A stretch of 64,000 nt of DNA from Terfezia claveryi (Eukaryota; Ascomycota; Pezizomycetes; Pezizales; Pezizaceae). Location: the NCBI GenBank assembly GCA_015179025.1, contig WHUX01000027.1, positions 248,001-312,000 of the forward strand. The letters are read 5' to 3'. The notes under the pieces were generated by a model. The model saw nothing but the letters and a program-made list of their open reading frames with translations, did not search any database and was not told the DNA's origin. Numbering within the stretch: position 1 is the stretch's first letter; each line of letters begins with the position of its first letter. Made by a program: the position numbers and the translations under genes. This document shows positions 10,737 through 20,910 of this stretch, piece by piece.

Positions 10737-11345
10737 TTGGATGGCTTTGGTCTATACCGCAACTCCTATCATTCTCTAGTAGGGGTGTATATTACTCCAT
10801 CTAATCTGCCTTTGCACTTGTGGGAGAAGATCCAAAACATCTTTGTTCTAATGTTAGGTCCCTTTGGAAGTAACGAAACCGATATATCAGCTGCTCTTCA
10901 GCCTGACTGTACAAGAATGGATAAAGGTACCACTATCAGACTGTTGGATGGTTCCGGCACCAAGTTTGTACGCATGTTTTGTATCGCACATCATGGAAAT
11001 ATGCCGCAACAAACCAAACTCATGGGGGTCAAATCACATAAAGCCGACCATGGCTGCAGAGGCTGCCTCGTATCTAAAGAAGAATTTGGTAACCTCGGGC
11101 TTGACATTAAGGCTCAAGGGCGCAACCTTTTTCCCATATATCAACTAAGGAAGGATCTCACACAAATAAAAACTAAGGCTGCTCGAGACCAATTCTCGCA
11201 GAAGGTTGGCTTTAATTCCAATGGTCCCCTGATGGCTTCATGTTATCCATGTCTGGACCCACTCCGTTCTACCCCCCATGATCCATTGCATGCGGAATGC
11301 CGTATTTGCAAATACTTCCAGGGCTGCCTTGTCTCGGAGAGTTGA
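10737..11345 (+). pseudogene. tnp2/Plavaka-like (CACTA/KDZ-type) transposase fragment
   Basis: A 202-aa frame. It contains DGFGLYRNSYHSLVGVYIT, NLPLHLWEKIQNIFVLMLGP and a block HHGNMPQQTKLMGVKSHKAD followed by GCRGCLV. The order D-G-F-G, a glycine-proline block after aliphatic residues, then G(D/N)MPQ...GxKxHxAxxGCRxC, is that of tnp2-type transposases, best known in fungi as Plavaka elements. It covers only the central part: the frame ends at 11345 soon after a C-x2-C-rich stretch (ECRICKYFQGC), while complete members are several times longer. It is missing from copy 2. It is the only evidence in the window for the enzymatic origin of this repeat family. Confidence 0.7.
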
Positions 11346-11530
11346 TAAATTTGTAACTAGTAACTAGTATTCAATTTTACTGCCGGCCTCGATACGGTCA
11401 ATTTTTATATGCAGCATCTAGAATTTAGGAGGGATTTCTGTTCAAGACCGTAAGAGCCATACTGACCACCTGTTCGCACAAAAGACCCCTATCTTAGTCG
11501 CGACTTAATATGATATACTATTCACTCAAA

Positions 11531-12155
11531 CGATCGAGGTGATTCCCAATAAGCCGAGGAAGTATAGCTGCCATTTGCGAAATCTACATAGCTCGAATCT
11601 TGAGATGTATTCAGGGCTATTGTCTGAACCCCCAACCAAAGCAAACCAAGGGTAATCGTGAGATACATGCATCACCGACGCGCTCACAATACATATGTCA
11701 CCCATAGCCATGTTTTTACACGCCTCATGGGAATACCGGTACTGTACCTCCGTAGCCTGCTTCCCTTTGTTTGTGCACACTTATCCCAGCCATCCCTTGC
11801 GTGACACGCTCGACCATGTGGGTATGTCCTGCGCAAATTGGACGACCTTTCCTTACTGATATTCTCGTGACGCCTTGCTGGCAGGGCGGCTGATACAGTG
11901 CGCAAGAGAAGAGTCATGCTTTTATTTTACGTTCCCAAAAAATTCAATTTTTTATTCCAACCTTTTGTGCATATGTAGCGAATCAGGTTTATTTATCATA
12001 TGCTCATTTGGTTTATTCGTCTGCTTTTTGGTTGTCGGCTTTCTGATTATTCTTTCATTATTTTATCTCTACTTGTGTGTATATAAAGACGGCTGGTTTA
12101 TAAGGAAAATAGGTTAATGCAACGCGTGACCGTAACGAAACAAAAACAACTTTAC
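11531..12155. other. AT-rich non-coding stretch
   Basis: Beyond the end of homology with copy 2 there is no convincing gene. The frames at 11526-11917 (minus) and 11875-12117 (plus, hydrophobic) are not supported by splice or repeat evidence. Confidence 0.4.
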
Positions 12156-12188
12156 CACTTTACCGTGCCAACCAGACTACACTTTACC
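12156..12188 (+). mobile_element. 15-bp footprint between 9-bp direct repeats
   Basis: CACTTTACC (12156-12164), GTGCCAACCAGACTA (12165-12179), CACTTTACC (12180-12188). The flanking repeats are perfect. The insert equals the dispersed motif and is identical to the one at 16152-16166. Confidence 0.8.
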
Positions 12189-12430
12189 CTCTCCTCTTCT
12201 ACAAGAAGCCTTTCAGCGACCACCAAAGTCGTCTGGACCCACCGAAGTAATCCCCCCTCTCCACGGGCAGAAGTAAGTAATTCTGTCTTGCTCACCTAAG
12301 TGGTAATTTGAAACCCAGCAACAGCTCAGTATTAGTTTTCTGTCCACCTCCCCAAAAACACACACACAAACAAAAAAGCCAACAGGCTCCCTTGATAGCT
12401 GCTCTGTCGAACCGACCAAACAGGAGCCTC

Positions 12431-12869
12431 ATGGCGGCAAAGCCCAACGTTTACTCCGCAAAGGACATTGAAATCGGTACTCGTGCCGCTCTAGATTTAC
12501 ACTAATTACCACCATCACTGACTACCTACAGCTTTCCAGGGTCTAGGACTCGACAATCAAAGGATGGCAGAACCTATTCCAACGAAAGGAATACATGCCC
12601 ACCCTCAAGGCCCCCAGAAAGGAGCTTCACAAATGAACTCTCCCCCTGCTATTATTGATCACGAGAAGGAGCTGGAAAAGGGTATGTAACCGCCACGCCT
12701 GGAGACTCTGCTCGACTGATTCCTAATAATTGATGTGAAAACAGCACTGAAATGTTTGTTTGTCGAGGAGGAGGAGGGGGATATTGAGCTCCGGAGGCTT
12801 GAAGTTCTGTTGAAAGATTGGGAGAGAGGAAGTTGTGTTGGAGGAGCACTCCCTCACCAAGGAGGTTAA
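12431..12869 (+). CDS. Hypothetical protein, three exons, 106 aa
   Basis: Exons 12431-12476, 12532-12681 and 12745-12869 join without a frame break (321 nt, stop TAA). Intron 1 is 55 nt (GTACTC to CTACAG, branch-like CTGAC); intron 2 is 63 nt (GTATGT to AACAG, branch-like CTAAT). The protein starts MAAKPNVYSAKDIEI. Exon 2 gives a Gln/Pro-rich part ending in DHEKELEK. Exon 3 gives an acidic helix, LFVEEEEGDIELRRLEVLL, possibly a short coiled coil. No known domain is recognised. The donor of intron 1 is weak, so exon 1 is the least certain. Continuous frame through two typical fungal introns is the main support. Confidence 0.6.
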
Positions 12870-12983
12870 TTATGGATCCACGGTGCGGGCAAGTTTCTAT
12901 ATCTGACTAGTTATGTTCTCCCAATGTCCGCTAGCTGTTTCTAATGAAAAGATTTAATTAAAATTTGTTGTCTGAAACTAAAA

Positions 12984-13490
12984 TTGTCCCACATTGAAGG
13001 TTCCAAAGTCAAGGCTTCATCTTCACCTACTTCAGGCGCCAGCTCCCCTGATGGCCAACGCCTGACCATCAATCACGGTTCAGGAACGTATGAACGTCCC
13101 CTTCCCCCTCATCCCCATCCACCATTCCCCTTCCGCACAAACATTCAAACTTTACAACGTGAAATCCAGGAAATGGCGGTGTCGAGGTAGTCGCATATTC
13201 GATTCAGAGATTACAGGAACTGTTTGGAGGCCGCAACTGATATTGGCTTCTAGTATGCTTTTGAGCACTTGCAAGAGAATCACAGCTTGCGTTACTATTT
13301 TGTCGAAGTATCACAAGGATGTGTTTGTTTGGGGGGGCCAGTGGAGGGCAGCTCAAGTCACCGGCGGAAACAACTCTTTCTCTCGGGACAGTCCATCACC
13401 GAGCTTAATCCGCAGCTCTTTCTGGAAAAAGTTTGCAAACATTACAATACGGCACTGTACTACCCGCCTAATAGTATCATAGTCAGTATA
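12984..13490 (+). CDS. Possible spliced hypothetical gene
   Basis: A frame from 12984 (MSHIEGSKVKASSSPTSG, Ser/Pro-rich, ending near 13190) is followed by a possible intron, GTAGTC at about 13188 to CTTCTAG at about 13254 (about 67 nt, with CTGAT before the acceptor). After the acceptor, two frames are open to about 13480; one reads ENHSLRYYFVEVSQG. Phase does not decide cleanly between them. It could be the continuation of the gene at 12431-12869. No domain is recognised. Confidence 0.3.
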
Positions 13491-14373
13491 CCTAACCAAA
13501 CCCTCGACACCAATTCCTCCTCGAGACACGTACTTGCGTATATGTCTGTCTATTATTATGAGTCCCCATGCGTTCAAATGGTCTCCCTTTTCCTTCTACA
13601 TACCATACCATACCTACCCTCCACTGAAGCCCCCCCCCCCCCCCTTTTTTTTTTCCCTCTCGCAAACCCACCTTTCATTACTGTCTATAATAATACTCTG
13701 TGCAACCACTATCAAGTGGAAACGCACATCCATAGACTTATGTGGCGCTTATAGAATGGAAAAACCATGTTGTTTGTTTGTAGTTCCATCACATGCATGC
13801 CCGCTCGTTTGAAGTTTTCCCTTCCGGTATCGGCTTTTGTATTCTAGCAAGGAGTGGGTTAAGGACGAGCAGTATATATTGATGGAGGTGCAGATGTCGA
13901 GAATATAGACTTCAGGCGAGTAGGTGTAGTCTGGTTACATCACCTTAGGGGTACCGTGAGCTTCCTGCCTCCAAAGCTGTTTAGATTCTCGAGGACTTCA
14001 GATATTCAATATTTACCATTCTTCGTGCAAGAGTAGTTTTGCGGACAGGTAAATGATCATAATTTAGGGTTACGATACTGATAAAAAAAGTTATCTCTTT
14101 TCTAATATAGGCGGTGCACTGGTCTAGATACACGAATCTCAATAGCTTTATGGAGTGAATGAACCAATACCAAACACCTCTCCCGTTCACAAAGGCCTTC
14201 CTATACACCACCAGGATAGATAGACAGCCGCGTAGTTCTCAAATAGATCATGTAAAATAGCCTTGCAAACCCTCCACCATAAATTCCATCTCAAACCAAC
14301 GTTTCCTCAAGCTCGCGGACCATAATCCGATATAGTGACCTCCTCTCTCACGGTGATCCGCCTAATTGGATCC
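13491..14373. other. Non-coding stretch with homopolymer run
   Basis: It contains a run of about 14 C followed by about 10 T near 13630-13655 and a solitary TAGTCTGGTTA at 13927-13937 without matching flanks. No gene is recognised. Confidence 0.4.
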
Positions 14374-15355
14374 TCAAGTCCCAATACTTCCGCTTTGGGG
14401 TGCCTTTCCCCACACAACCTCAACAGGATCCGTAAATAAATGCTCTTCGATATTCACCGAATGCCAAAACCTCTCCCATTTCGGAACTTCGTTTGGGGAC
14501 TTTGCGTCCTCGCATTTAGTTGTTCTAGGCTTGTTTTCGGAGGATGAATGGTCGCTGTAATCGCTACCATCCCCGCTGCTGCCCGTGCTATCTTGGTCCT
14601 GTGCATGGGCAACCTGAGATGTGGCGCTTAGAGCACCTAATCCTGAACTGCTGACCTGAATGGCGCTTGCTGGGCTATGGATGAACTTGATCTCTCCTAG
14701 AATAGTCCATTCGCGGGATGCTGAACATTTATTCTTTGCAATCACCCCGCTCGGCTTTTGCCACTCGCCTTCACCCTGTGGCACTGTAATTTAAACCGAA
14801 TAATAATCAGATTGGAGGTCAGAACACTTGCAGATCATGGTAGGACATACCAATTAAGTTGGAATCTAACAGAGAATTTGCAAATAGATGGGGTTCCAGA
14901 AAATGGGGAGGCTGAGGAACCAATCCTCTTCGTAGTTGATAGATGGAAAGGCCGCTACTTTTATCCTGTATTTCCTCGAACATCATCTCAATGAACTCCA
15001 CTAAGAATGCCTCTTCCAGTCGCTTGCAGTTCTCTGTCAGTGTGCCTGTCGCCAAAAGACAGAAAGGGTGATAGTTCCGACTATAATCGGGAATCAGGTC
15101 ACTTCCAGTTTTGTCCATAAGGCGATTGAATAACTTCCATCGCGTTGTGTGGACAAGTGTGATACCGTCGTCTTTCATGCCAGGAACTATTGACATCATT
15201 TGTACTTTGAGTGGGTTGTATTCCTTGAAAAGCAATGTCAGCCAAAGCTCTTTGAGCATTGGTGTGATATGATAGGAATCGGCGGAATTCTTATTGCTAA
15301 GATTGGCATGCTCGGTGGTATCCGGAGACGTGGATGTGCACTGCGAGGCTTTCAC
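14374..15355 (-). CDS. Hypothetical protein, two exons, 304 aa
   Basis: Exon 1 is 15355-14851, the intron 14850-14784 (67 nt, donor GTATGT, branch-like CTGAT, acceptor TTACAG) and exon 2 14783-14374. The coding total is 915 nt with a clean stop. The first exon encodes a helical region (MLKELWLTLLFKEYNP, KRLEEAFLVEFIEMMFEEI). The second has WTILGEIKFIHSP, a Ser/Asp-rich stretch (STGSSGDGSDYSDHSSSE) and the ending WERFWHSVNIEEHLF then VEVVWGKAPQ. No known family is recognised. The exact phase match across a canonical intron supports an expressed gene. A further upstream exon is possible. Confidence 0.65.
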
Positions 15356-15400
15356 TCATCTATGTTAGCAAAGGAAAATAATTAGCTGGTGGAATAGAAT

Positions 15401-16040
15401 TTTAAATACTCAGTACTCCTATGCAGCCCCGTTAGGGGGGCTATGAGGAGCCACGCGGAAACCCGGTGGATTCAAGGGAGAGGCAAGTTAATCTGCCAAC
15501 CCCACGCAAACTTAAATACATGAACTTGCAGAAGGCCCTATGCTGTCATTAACGGACTTAGCCGATGACCCGGAGGCCTGACTGGTACACGACTGCGAAA
15601 TGAAGAACTTGAAGGACTAGGAGCTGAGGAAAACTGGAAATAACCGCGTGAACTGGCAGAACTGAGATAAATGGGACTAAAATATAAGGAAACTCGTGAA
15701 AATTCGTAAATCTCTCTCTTCATCTCCCACCTCCCGACGGCAGCAGCGTTCCTGATAGCCCCTACATAAGCTCATGGTATAGGAGGCTGAAGAAGGCCTC
15801 CGTAGCTTCGTATCTCTCTTCTCCTTCCCCTTCTTTCCTCCAATCCAGTTCATCGAGCTCCTCCCAGCTCCTCCTCCCCCCCAATAGACCGCTGCTGGTG
15901 GAATAGAAGAGAACGTCTCGAATACCTGGTTTCATTCCAAGGACCACTGAAGGGTAGTAGGATTGTATTGGAACGGCAACGCCTCGGAAAACTCCATGCC
16001 CACCAGCTGCATGTGTATTCCGGCCTTCGAACGGTCTCAT
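15401..16040 (-). mobile_element. 5'-truncated LINE copy: ORF2 end and 3' tail
   Basis: Minus strand. The frame 16040-15762 ends SWEELDELDWRKEGEGEERY then EATEAFFSLLYHELM, matching the end of the LINE copy at 47.1-47.35 kb. After it come the 3' untranslated part and the conserved tail with a stem-loop (CTCCTATGC at 15414-15422 pairing with GCTATGAGGAG) and a short A-rich end at 15401. 5' truncation is typical of LINE insertions. The zinc-finger cysteines are damaged here. Confidence 0.75.
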
Positions 16041-16142
16041 GGCTTCCTCAACTGCTGAGTGATTGTGAAGGTTTTATTGTGTGGTAATAGGCTGATGTTT
16101 CTTGGAACCTGTATGGGTCCGAGAAGTGGAGCTGTATAAGAG

Positions 16143-16175
16143 AGCAAAGCGGTGCCAACCAGACTAAGCAAAGCG
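16143..16175 (+). mobile_element. 15-bp footprint between 9-bp direct repeats
   Basis: AGCAAAGCG (16143-16151), GTGCCAACCAGACTA (16152-16166), AGCAAAGCG (16167-16175). The repeats are perfect. The insert is the same 15-mer as at 12165-12179, at an unrelated target. Confidence 0.8.
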
Positions 16176-16444
16176 TGGTTGCAGGACATTACCTATCCGT
16201 TCTGGCCGATTGAGCCAACCTGACTATGCCAGTTACATCGTCAGCAAGCGCTGAAGGAGTTAGCGCCTGAGGCTAGGTACAGTACTTCAGCCTGTTTATT
16301 GTGATCTGCTGTGTATTTGCTTCACCACTAGTCCTATATAAACCCCCATCGGCCCCTCTCTGTGGTCCTTCCTTCTTTCCTCTCCAGTGTTCTCACCACC
16401 CCCTCATTGCCTCCATACCACCCTGCTTCTCCAAACTCGTTTCA

Positions 16445-17045
16445 ATGTCTTACTTCTCAGGACGTATCCCTCCTTTGGCGAAAGAAGTACTGACTCCCCT
16501 TCGCACGGGAGCGACAACTATGATCAGCCAAGCCACTCGTGACTCTGCTGCACGACGACAACTGGCCATCGCCAACTCCAGGAGCACCCCAAGGACATTC
16601 AACCAGGCTCTGATTGGTTTCGAGAATGTCAGTCATCTCTCGCCGTGGTAAGTCAACTCAAGCCCCCGTGCTTGCTAACCACCGAGCCTCACAGGTTCCT
16701 TCGACCAAGACCCAAAAGGAGTTTCTCATCCTGCAACAGCTTGCGGAAGCCAACTGCGAGTTTGGCAAGAGCACATTCACTCAGGCACTTGCTGGGTTCG
16801 AGAATGTGACCATCTCGCGGCGAGGTAGGCTTCCCAAGAAAACTGACAATGGGCTGGAGCAGGCACTCCGAGGGTCCGACAGGCAGAGCAAGGTGAGTAT
16901 GGTGGCCTTGCCAAAGCCAAAGACGGTGTTGGAGTCCATTGCTGAGGAGGTGACTCTGCTGCTTGCCGCTTCCCGGCCCGTCAGACCACCTAAGAGCAAT
17001 GCTCCATGGGATGTAAAGGGGATGTTCCTTGTTTATCGTGATTGA
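16445..17045 (+). CDS. Hypothetical protein, two exons, 177 aa, with internal repeat
   Basis: Exon 1 is 16445-16627, the intron 16628-16694 (67 nt, donor GTCAGT, branch GCTAAC, acceptor CACAG) and exon 2 16695-17045, together 534 nt with a TGA stop. A motif occurs twice: TFNQALIGFEN at the end of exon 1 and TFTQALAGFENVTISRRG in exon 2. After the second copy the protein is basic, then has VLESIAEEVTLLLAASRP. The donor GTCAGT is unusual; a better-looking GTAAGT lies 23 nt downstream but leads to an early stop. No known domain is recognised. Upstream at 16330-16440 is a C/T-rich stretch like a fungal promoter. Confidence 0.6.
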
Positions 17046-18575
17046 TTTCTTTTTGAATTTCTGCATATATTTCATTATTGTTTCCTTACTTCTTTCATTT
17101 CCTTTATTTCCCGAGTTTGTTGAGATTTCATTCCTTGATTTTGGCGATACTAGTAGCCTTCATGATGATTCCCAGGTGCATCCTGCATTTCTCCCTAACG
17201 CTCGTACACCTGGGTCCTGAGGCTCTATCTGAGGCTTGGTTCGGGTTGAAACCGGCTACTGGTTAGAATAATCGAATCTGATTGGCAAATTCGAATACAC
17301 ACAATTTCCATGTTTACCCTGATATCCTACGCCTCTTGGTCATTATTTCCGTACTAGTTCTTCTAACAGAATTTTTTCATACTACGGCAATAGGAGTCAA
17401 TAAACACCTTGCCCCAAACCCTACTCATTGGCCATACATAGTATTCCCACACAGAAGCATCCCGCTCACGCTTCATGAATTTGGTGTTCACGTTTCCAAT
17501 AAAACGTAGGGAAGGATATCAGTAGCTATTTTGGCTAACGTTATGGGTTGTAGGATCGAGAGTTGACTCCGACAATAAGGGGAATCAACGGATGTGAATA
17601 CAATTGTAACGCAACCCTATAGAACCAGAAAAGAAAACTATCGGTAGATTTCTGAATGAATATACGCACCAAGTTCCCCTCCTCCACTTATACTAAGACT
17701 ACGGAAACTAAATTCATTTATAAATTGCTAATATACGTCAATGTGCCAAGAAATACATACAGTGGAAATCCTGTCGCAATAAAAAGCTCAGTACGATTAA
17801 ATGTCACAGAAAAACGAAAGGATTCACTCCGACATGCGTGTGGGACGATTGATCCCACCAAATTGTGCCTCAAGCCACTCCGTCTATTCCGGCTCTTCGA
17901 CCACCAGCTATACATCCCGCTCTAGGCGTGTGTTTCCGTGCGCGGTGTTGTAGTCGGTATCAAAGTAGACGAGGATATAGATTTAAATGGATAACCCTCT
18001 AACTTCCACGGGGTACAGGTATACCGGTTGGGATTGTGGATCCTAAGAGGAGTCTCGCTTGGTGAGAGAGATTGTACTGTGACGTTATACTGAGCTGGTT
18101 GGTAGTTTGCAATGCTACCAAGCTTGGCTCGGTCTACATTGACCAATGTCATAGTACTCCTAATGAGATGATTGATGATCAATGGTAGCAGTTGCCGTGG
18201 ATGCCTAGGAACCGACAGCCGTCCACAGACGGGAGTTCGCCGAAGCAGCATCGTTGGTCATATAAGTCATATTGGCGATAGGAGTTCCTTGAATTCTCCC
18301 TAGGCTTAAGAATTTGTCCTTAGGGGCACAGGGGTCTCGGCCTGGGGCCACCAGGAGAAACAACCCCTTGACTGTATGTTGGATACCAAGCCTGGGGTTC
18401 TGTGGGCCTGAGCATCAGCCGAGAGAGTAACCGAGCCTTGTGGAGATTCTACCGCAGTCTCGTACGGCGCAGGAGAGGATTAAATAAGGGATGAGCTTTC
18501 GTCCTCGCTGGAGTCAACCGGCAACGGTGTGTGTATTGAAGGAGCACCCCTATCGTTCTCCCCAGCCGAATCAAC
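17046..18575. other. Long stretch without a supported gene
   Basis: There are small frames at 17282-17509 (plus, one hydrophobic segment) and 18251-17922 (minus, 109 aa), but no splice or repeat support for either. A T-rich segment at 17045-17140 could be the 3' region of the 177-aa gene. Confidence 0.4.
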
Positions 18576-19034
18576 TGTTAGAATGCATGTAGTACATTCC
18601 GTTCATTCCGCCCATGCCTTGCTACCTATACCACATGCAGCCGTCTTCGGCTTGCACATCATATGTGTGCTTCACACCTTGCTCGCACTCATATCGTGGC
18701 TTCATGGCATGCTTCACTCATATGGCGTGCTCTCACTCATATCGTTGCTTCATGCCTAGCTATACGGCTTGCAACGGACATGTGCTTCTCCTTCTTCTTC
18801 TTCTCTTTCTTATGTACGTTCATTCATGTATATATATCTGGTTGATTCTCCTGCTTGAGAGGACAATTGGATATGAAAACAACGCATCTCTTCGCTGCAA
18901 TACAGTGCATGCTCTCACCTCTTACTTCTTCATACTCATCTCTACGTGACAATCTCACTTAGCTCATTCGTATTATCCTTCATTGGACATTTGGATCTCT
19001 CTGCTGCCTATTCCTCCCTCTTTTATCTCTTATA
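18576..19034 (+). repeat. Solo LTR of the copia family
   Basis: 459 bp, starting TGTTAGAATG and ending CTCTTATA, flanked by the 5-bp duplication TCAAC (18571-18575 and 19035-19039). It shares many segments with the copia 5' LTR at 58722-59326, such as the start near ACATTCCGTTCATTCCGCCC and a GTACGTTCATTCATGTATAT block. A solo LTR is what LTR-LTR recombination leaves. Confidence 0.85.
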
Positions 19035-19115
19035 TCAACAACACCAGATTTTTCACCAGCCATTACTCGCAATCTCTATCTCACCCAAACCTTCCAACCT
19101 CCTCTTCAAAGTCAG

Positions 19116-19373
19116 TCACTTTGCCTTAATTATCTCCGTCCAATGATACACTAGACAAATACTATATGGAGGTTCTCCGCACATTCTAACCTCCTTCGCC
19201 TGGCACTCAGGGCATAGCGGGAGCTCAACTCCTTCCTCGTCTGCAGCAGAGGCTGCGCTAGCAAGACTGGATGAATGCATCCCACGAAGGGATGGCAAGG
19301 GAGTGGAAATAGCTTTAGCAACGAAGGCTGAGTTGTGGGTGGAGAGGGGGAGCTTTTGTGGCTGGAATCGGTG
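19116..19373 (-). other. Short Cys-containing frame, unassigned
   Basis: The minus strand is open from about 19370 to 19120 and includes LPLCPECQAKEVRMCGEPPY, with four cysteines in all. It is wedged between a solo LTR and a pogo-derived element and has no visible start. It may be a remnant of a captured gene. Not recognised. Confidence 0.2.
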
Positions 19374-20125
19374 CAGATGACGGGGGAAGGTATGCTTATA
19401 ACCAATATATGCTTATAACTAGAGAAATTTATTACTAGGTAGGAAAGCCTCCGGAATGACACAATAAATACTGGACATGCATACAAATAACAGAGAGACA
19501 TCAGGAAGAGGAGGAGGATGCTCCGGAGTACCCAAAAAATCAGTTATCCTGTGCTGCACATGCTGCCGCCTGCGTTCCATCTCAAGAATCTCAATCCGTT
19601 TTTTCTGATGCTTGAGTGCATCTTGGAAGGTAGTGATATTGACCGAGGGATCACCTTTGCGACTTGCGTCAGTTCTTTACTTGGGTTTTCGAATTCGAAC
19701 CATCCTTTAATATGTCACTCGGGTTCTGTTTTACATATGTCTGTATACTCTGAGGTTCCACCTCTGACCATCGTTGACGGTGCGGAACAAGAACTCTTTG
19801 CAGAAGACATAGAAATGTAGTTTATGTTGTATTGAATATTGCGTGTGTTGTGTATGTTGTAAGATATAGCGTAAGCGTATTCTGTGGGGGTTATTACTAG
19901 TCTGGTTGGCACATTTCTTATCAATAAACCTCTAGTTATGGTTTAGTGTAGTCTCATGCCAAGACCCTTGCTTCTCTTGTTACAAGCATATGTATGGTGA
20001 CTAAGCAAAAAAAATAAGAAAATTCTAGTAACGGAAATATGCTTATTTACTATGTGGAACAGCCGAAGGTATGCTTGTAACCAATATATGCTTGTATCTG
20101 GTATGCTTGTAACGAGAGTCATCTG
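19374..20125 (-). mobile_element. Pogo/Fot1-derived non-autonomous element, copy 1
   Basis: 752 bp, ends CAGATGAC...GTCATCTG, with TA after the right end (20126-20127). Subterminal GTATGCTTGTAAC-type repeats are shared with copies at 42183-42785 and 54260-54946 and the short element at 26691-26845. Read on the minus strand, the interior still encodes HIKGWFEFENPSKELTQ, then KKRIEILEMERRRQHVQHR, like a helix-turn-helix fragment of a pogo-type transposase. The catalytic domain is absent. TAGTCTGGTTGGCAC sits at 19898-19912. Confidence 0.75.
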
Positions 20126-20333
20126 TAAAGGCAGAAAAGCGGCCGTATTTGCGACTTGAATGTGATTCTGGATAAACTAAAGCTGGCGTCAGTTACGCGA
20201 GGAAGTAAATGAGATACTTATACAGGAAGTGGGATGCGCTAAAGGTGACTGATGTCTAGATGTCTAGATTTCTGATATCATGCACTGGTACGGCGGGACA
20301 GAGCGCGGCAGTCACTGTTGTCGCCAAGGACCG

Positions 20334-20362
20334 TTCTGACCCTAGTCTGGTTATTCTTACCC
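20334..20362 (+). mobile_element. 11-bp footprint between near-identical 9-bp repeats
   Basis: TTCTGACCC (20334-20342), TAGTCTGGTTA (20343-20353), TTCTTACCC (20354-20362). One mismatch in nine. The insert is identical to that at 9687-9697. Confidence 0.7.
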
Positions 20363-20507
20363 GTTCAGAAACATGTTCATTGTTGATGGGTCACCAACTT
20401 GCCAAAAGAACGGCCTTTTTTTTAAAAAACATATTCACTGCTCATATGCAGTCACAGTGGATTCTGGATGGTTCCTGTATGCATTTGAGCCGAGCCCCGG
20501 TCATCCT

Positions 20508-20575
20508 ACAAAGTAGGCCTGGGCTAGGTCTGGGCACGAGACGTCCGGAGACACTTCGACAGCTTTCGCTTGTAA
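20508..20575 (+). mobile_element. hAT terminal fragment
   Basis: TAGGCCTGGGC followed by GGTCTGGGCACGAGACGTCC matches the terminus plus subterminal part of the hAT element at 55940-58554. Only one end is present. Confidence 0.55.
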
Positions 20576-20910
20576 ATACATATGTGTTACTCAGTACTTA
20601 AAGTAAAGATTCCTTCTCCTTCTCCACTCATTATTTGCATTCCTGTACTGCAACTACAATCACCACAATGAGTCAAATTTCCGTGTCGGATGCTCGTACT
20701 CTAGACGATTCCAGAGCGAGGGTTAGCGGAATAGGGTATAGAAGGGGATATTGACATTGAAGGCGAAGATGATGATGACTGATATTACGGGTCCAAGGGT
20801 TAAAGTAGAGTTGTAGTCAGGGTAATCGATCTGCGTGGGATTTAATCGTAGTCAATTGAGATTCTTGAGCAATAGAAGAGTAGTTGATTGCTAATCTTTT
20901 TACTGATAAT

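Larger units (their letters stand above)
8340..11530 (+). mobile_element. Repeat copy 1: element with two-exon gene and decayed tnp2/Plavaka-like transposase
   Basis: About 3.2 kb is repeated in reverse orientation at 37.4-39.6 kb. Shared parts are the 5' flank (about 8460-8911), the two-exon gene (8912-9600), the following segment (9600-10000), and the end segment (about 11340-11530). The transposase-like part (about 10250-11340) is present only here; the other copy has a deletion of about 1 kb. The outer left boundary carries GTGCCAACCAGACTA at 8340-8354, which recurs at or near the ends of the other copies. The Plavaka-like transposase suggests a class II transposon. Terminal inverted repeats could not be matched because the right end is not defined. 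Confidence 0.65.

Noticed and set aside
13927..13937. TAGTCTGGTTA as a footprint
   Set aside because: The 9 bp on both sides do not match; kept only as a motif occurrence.
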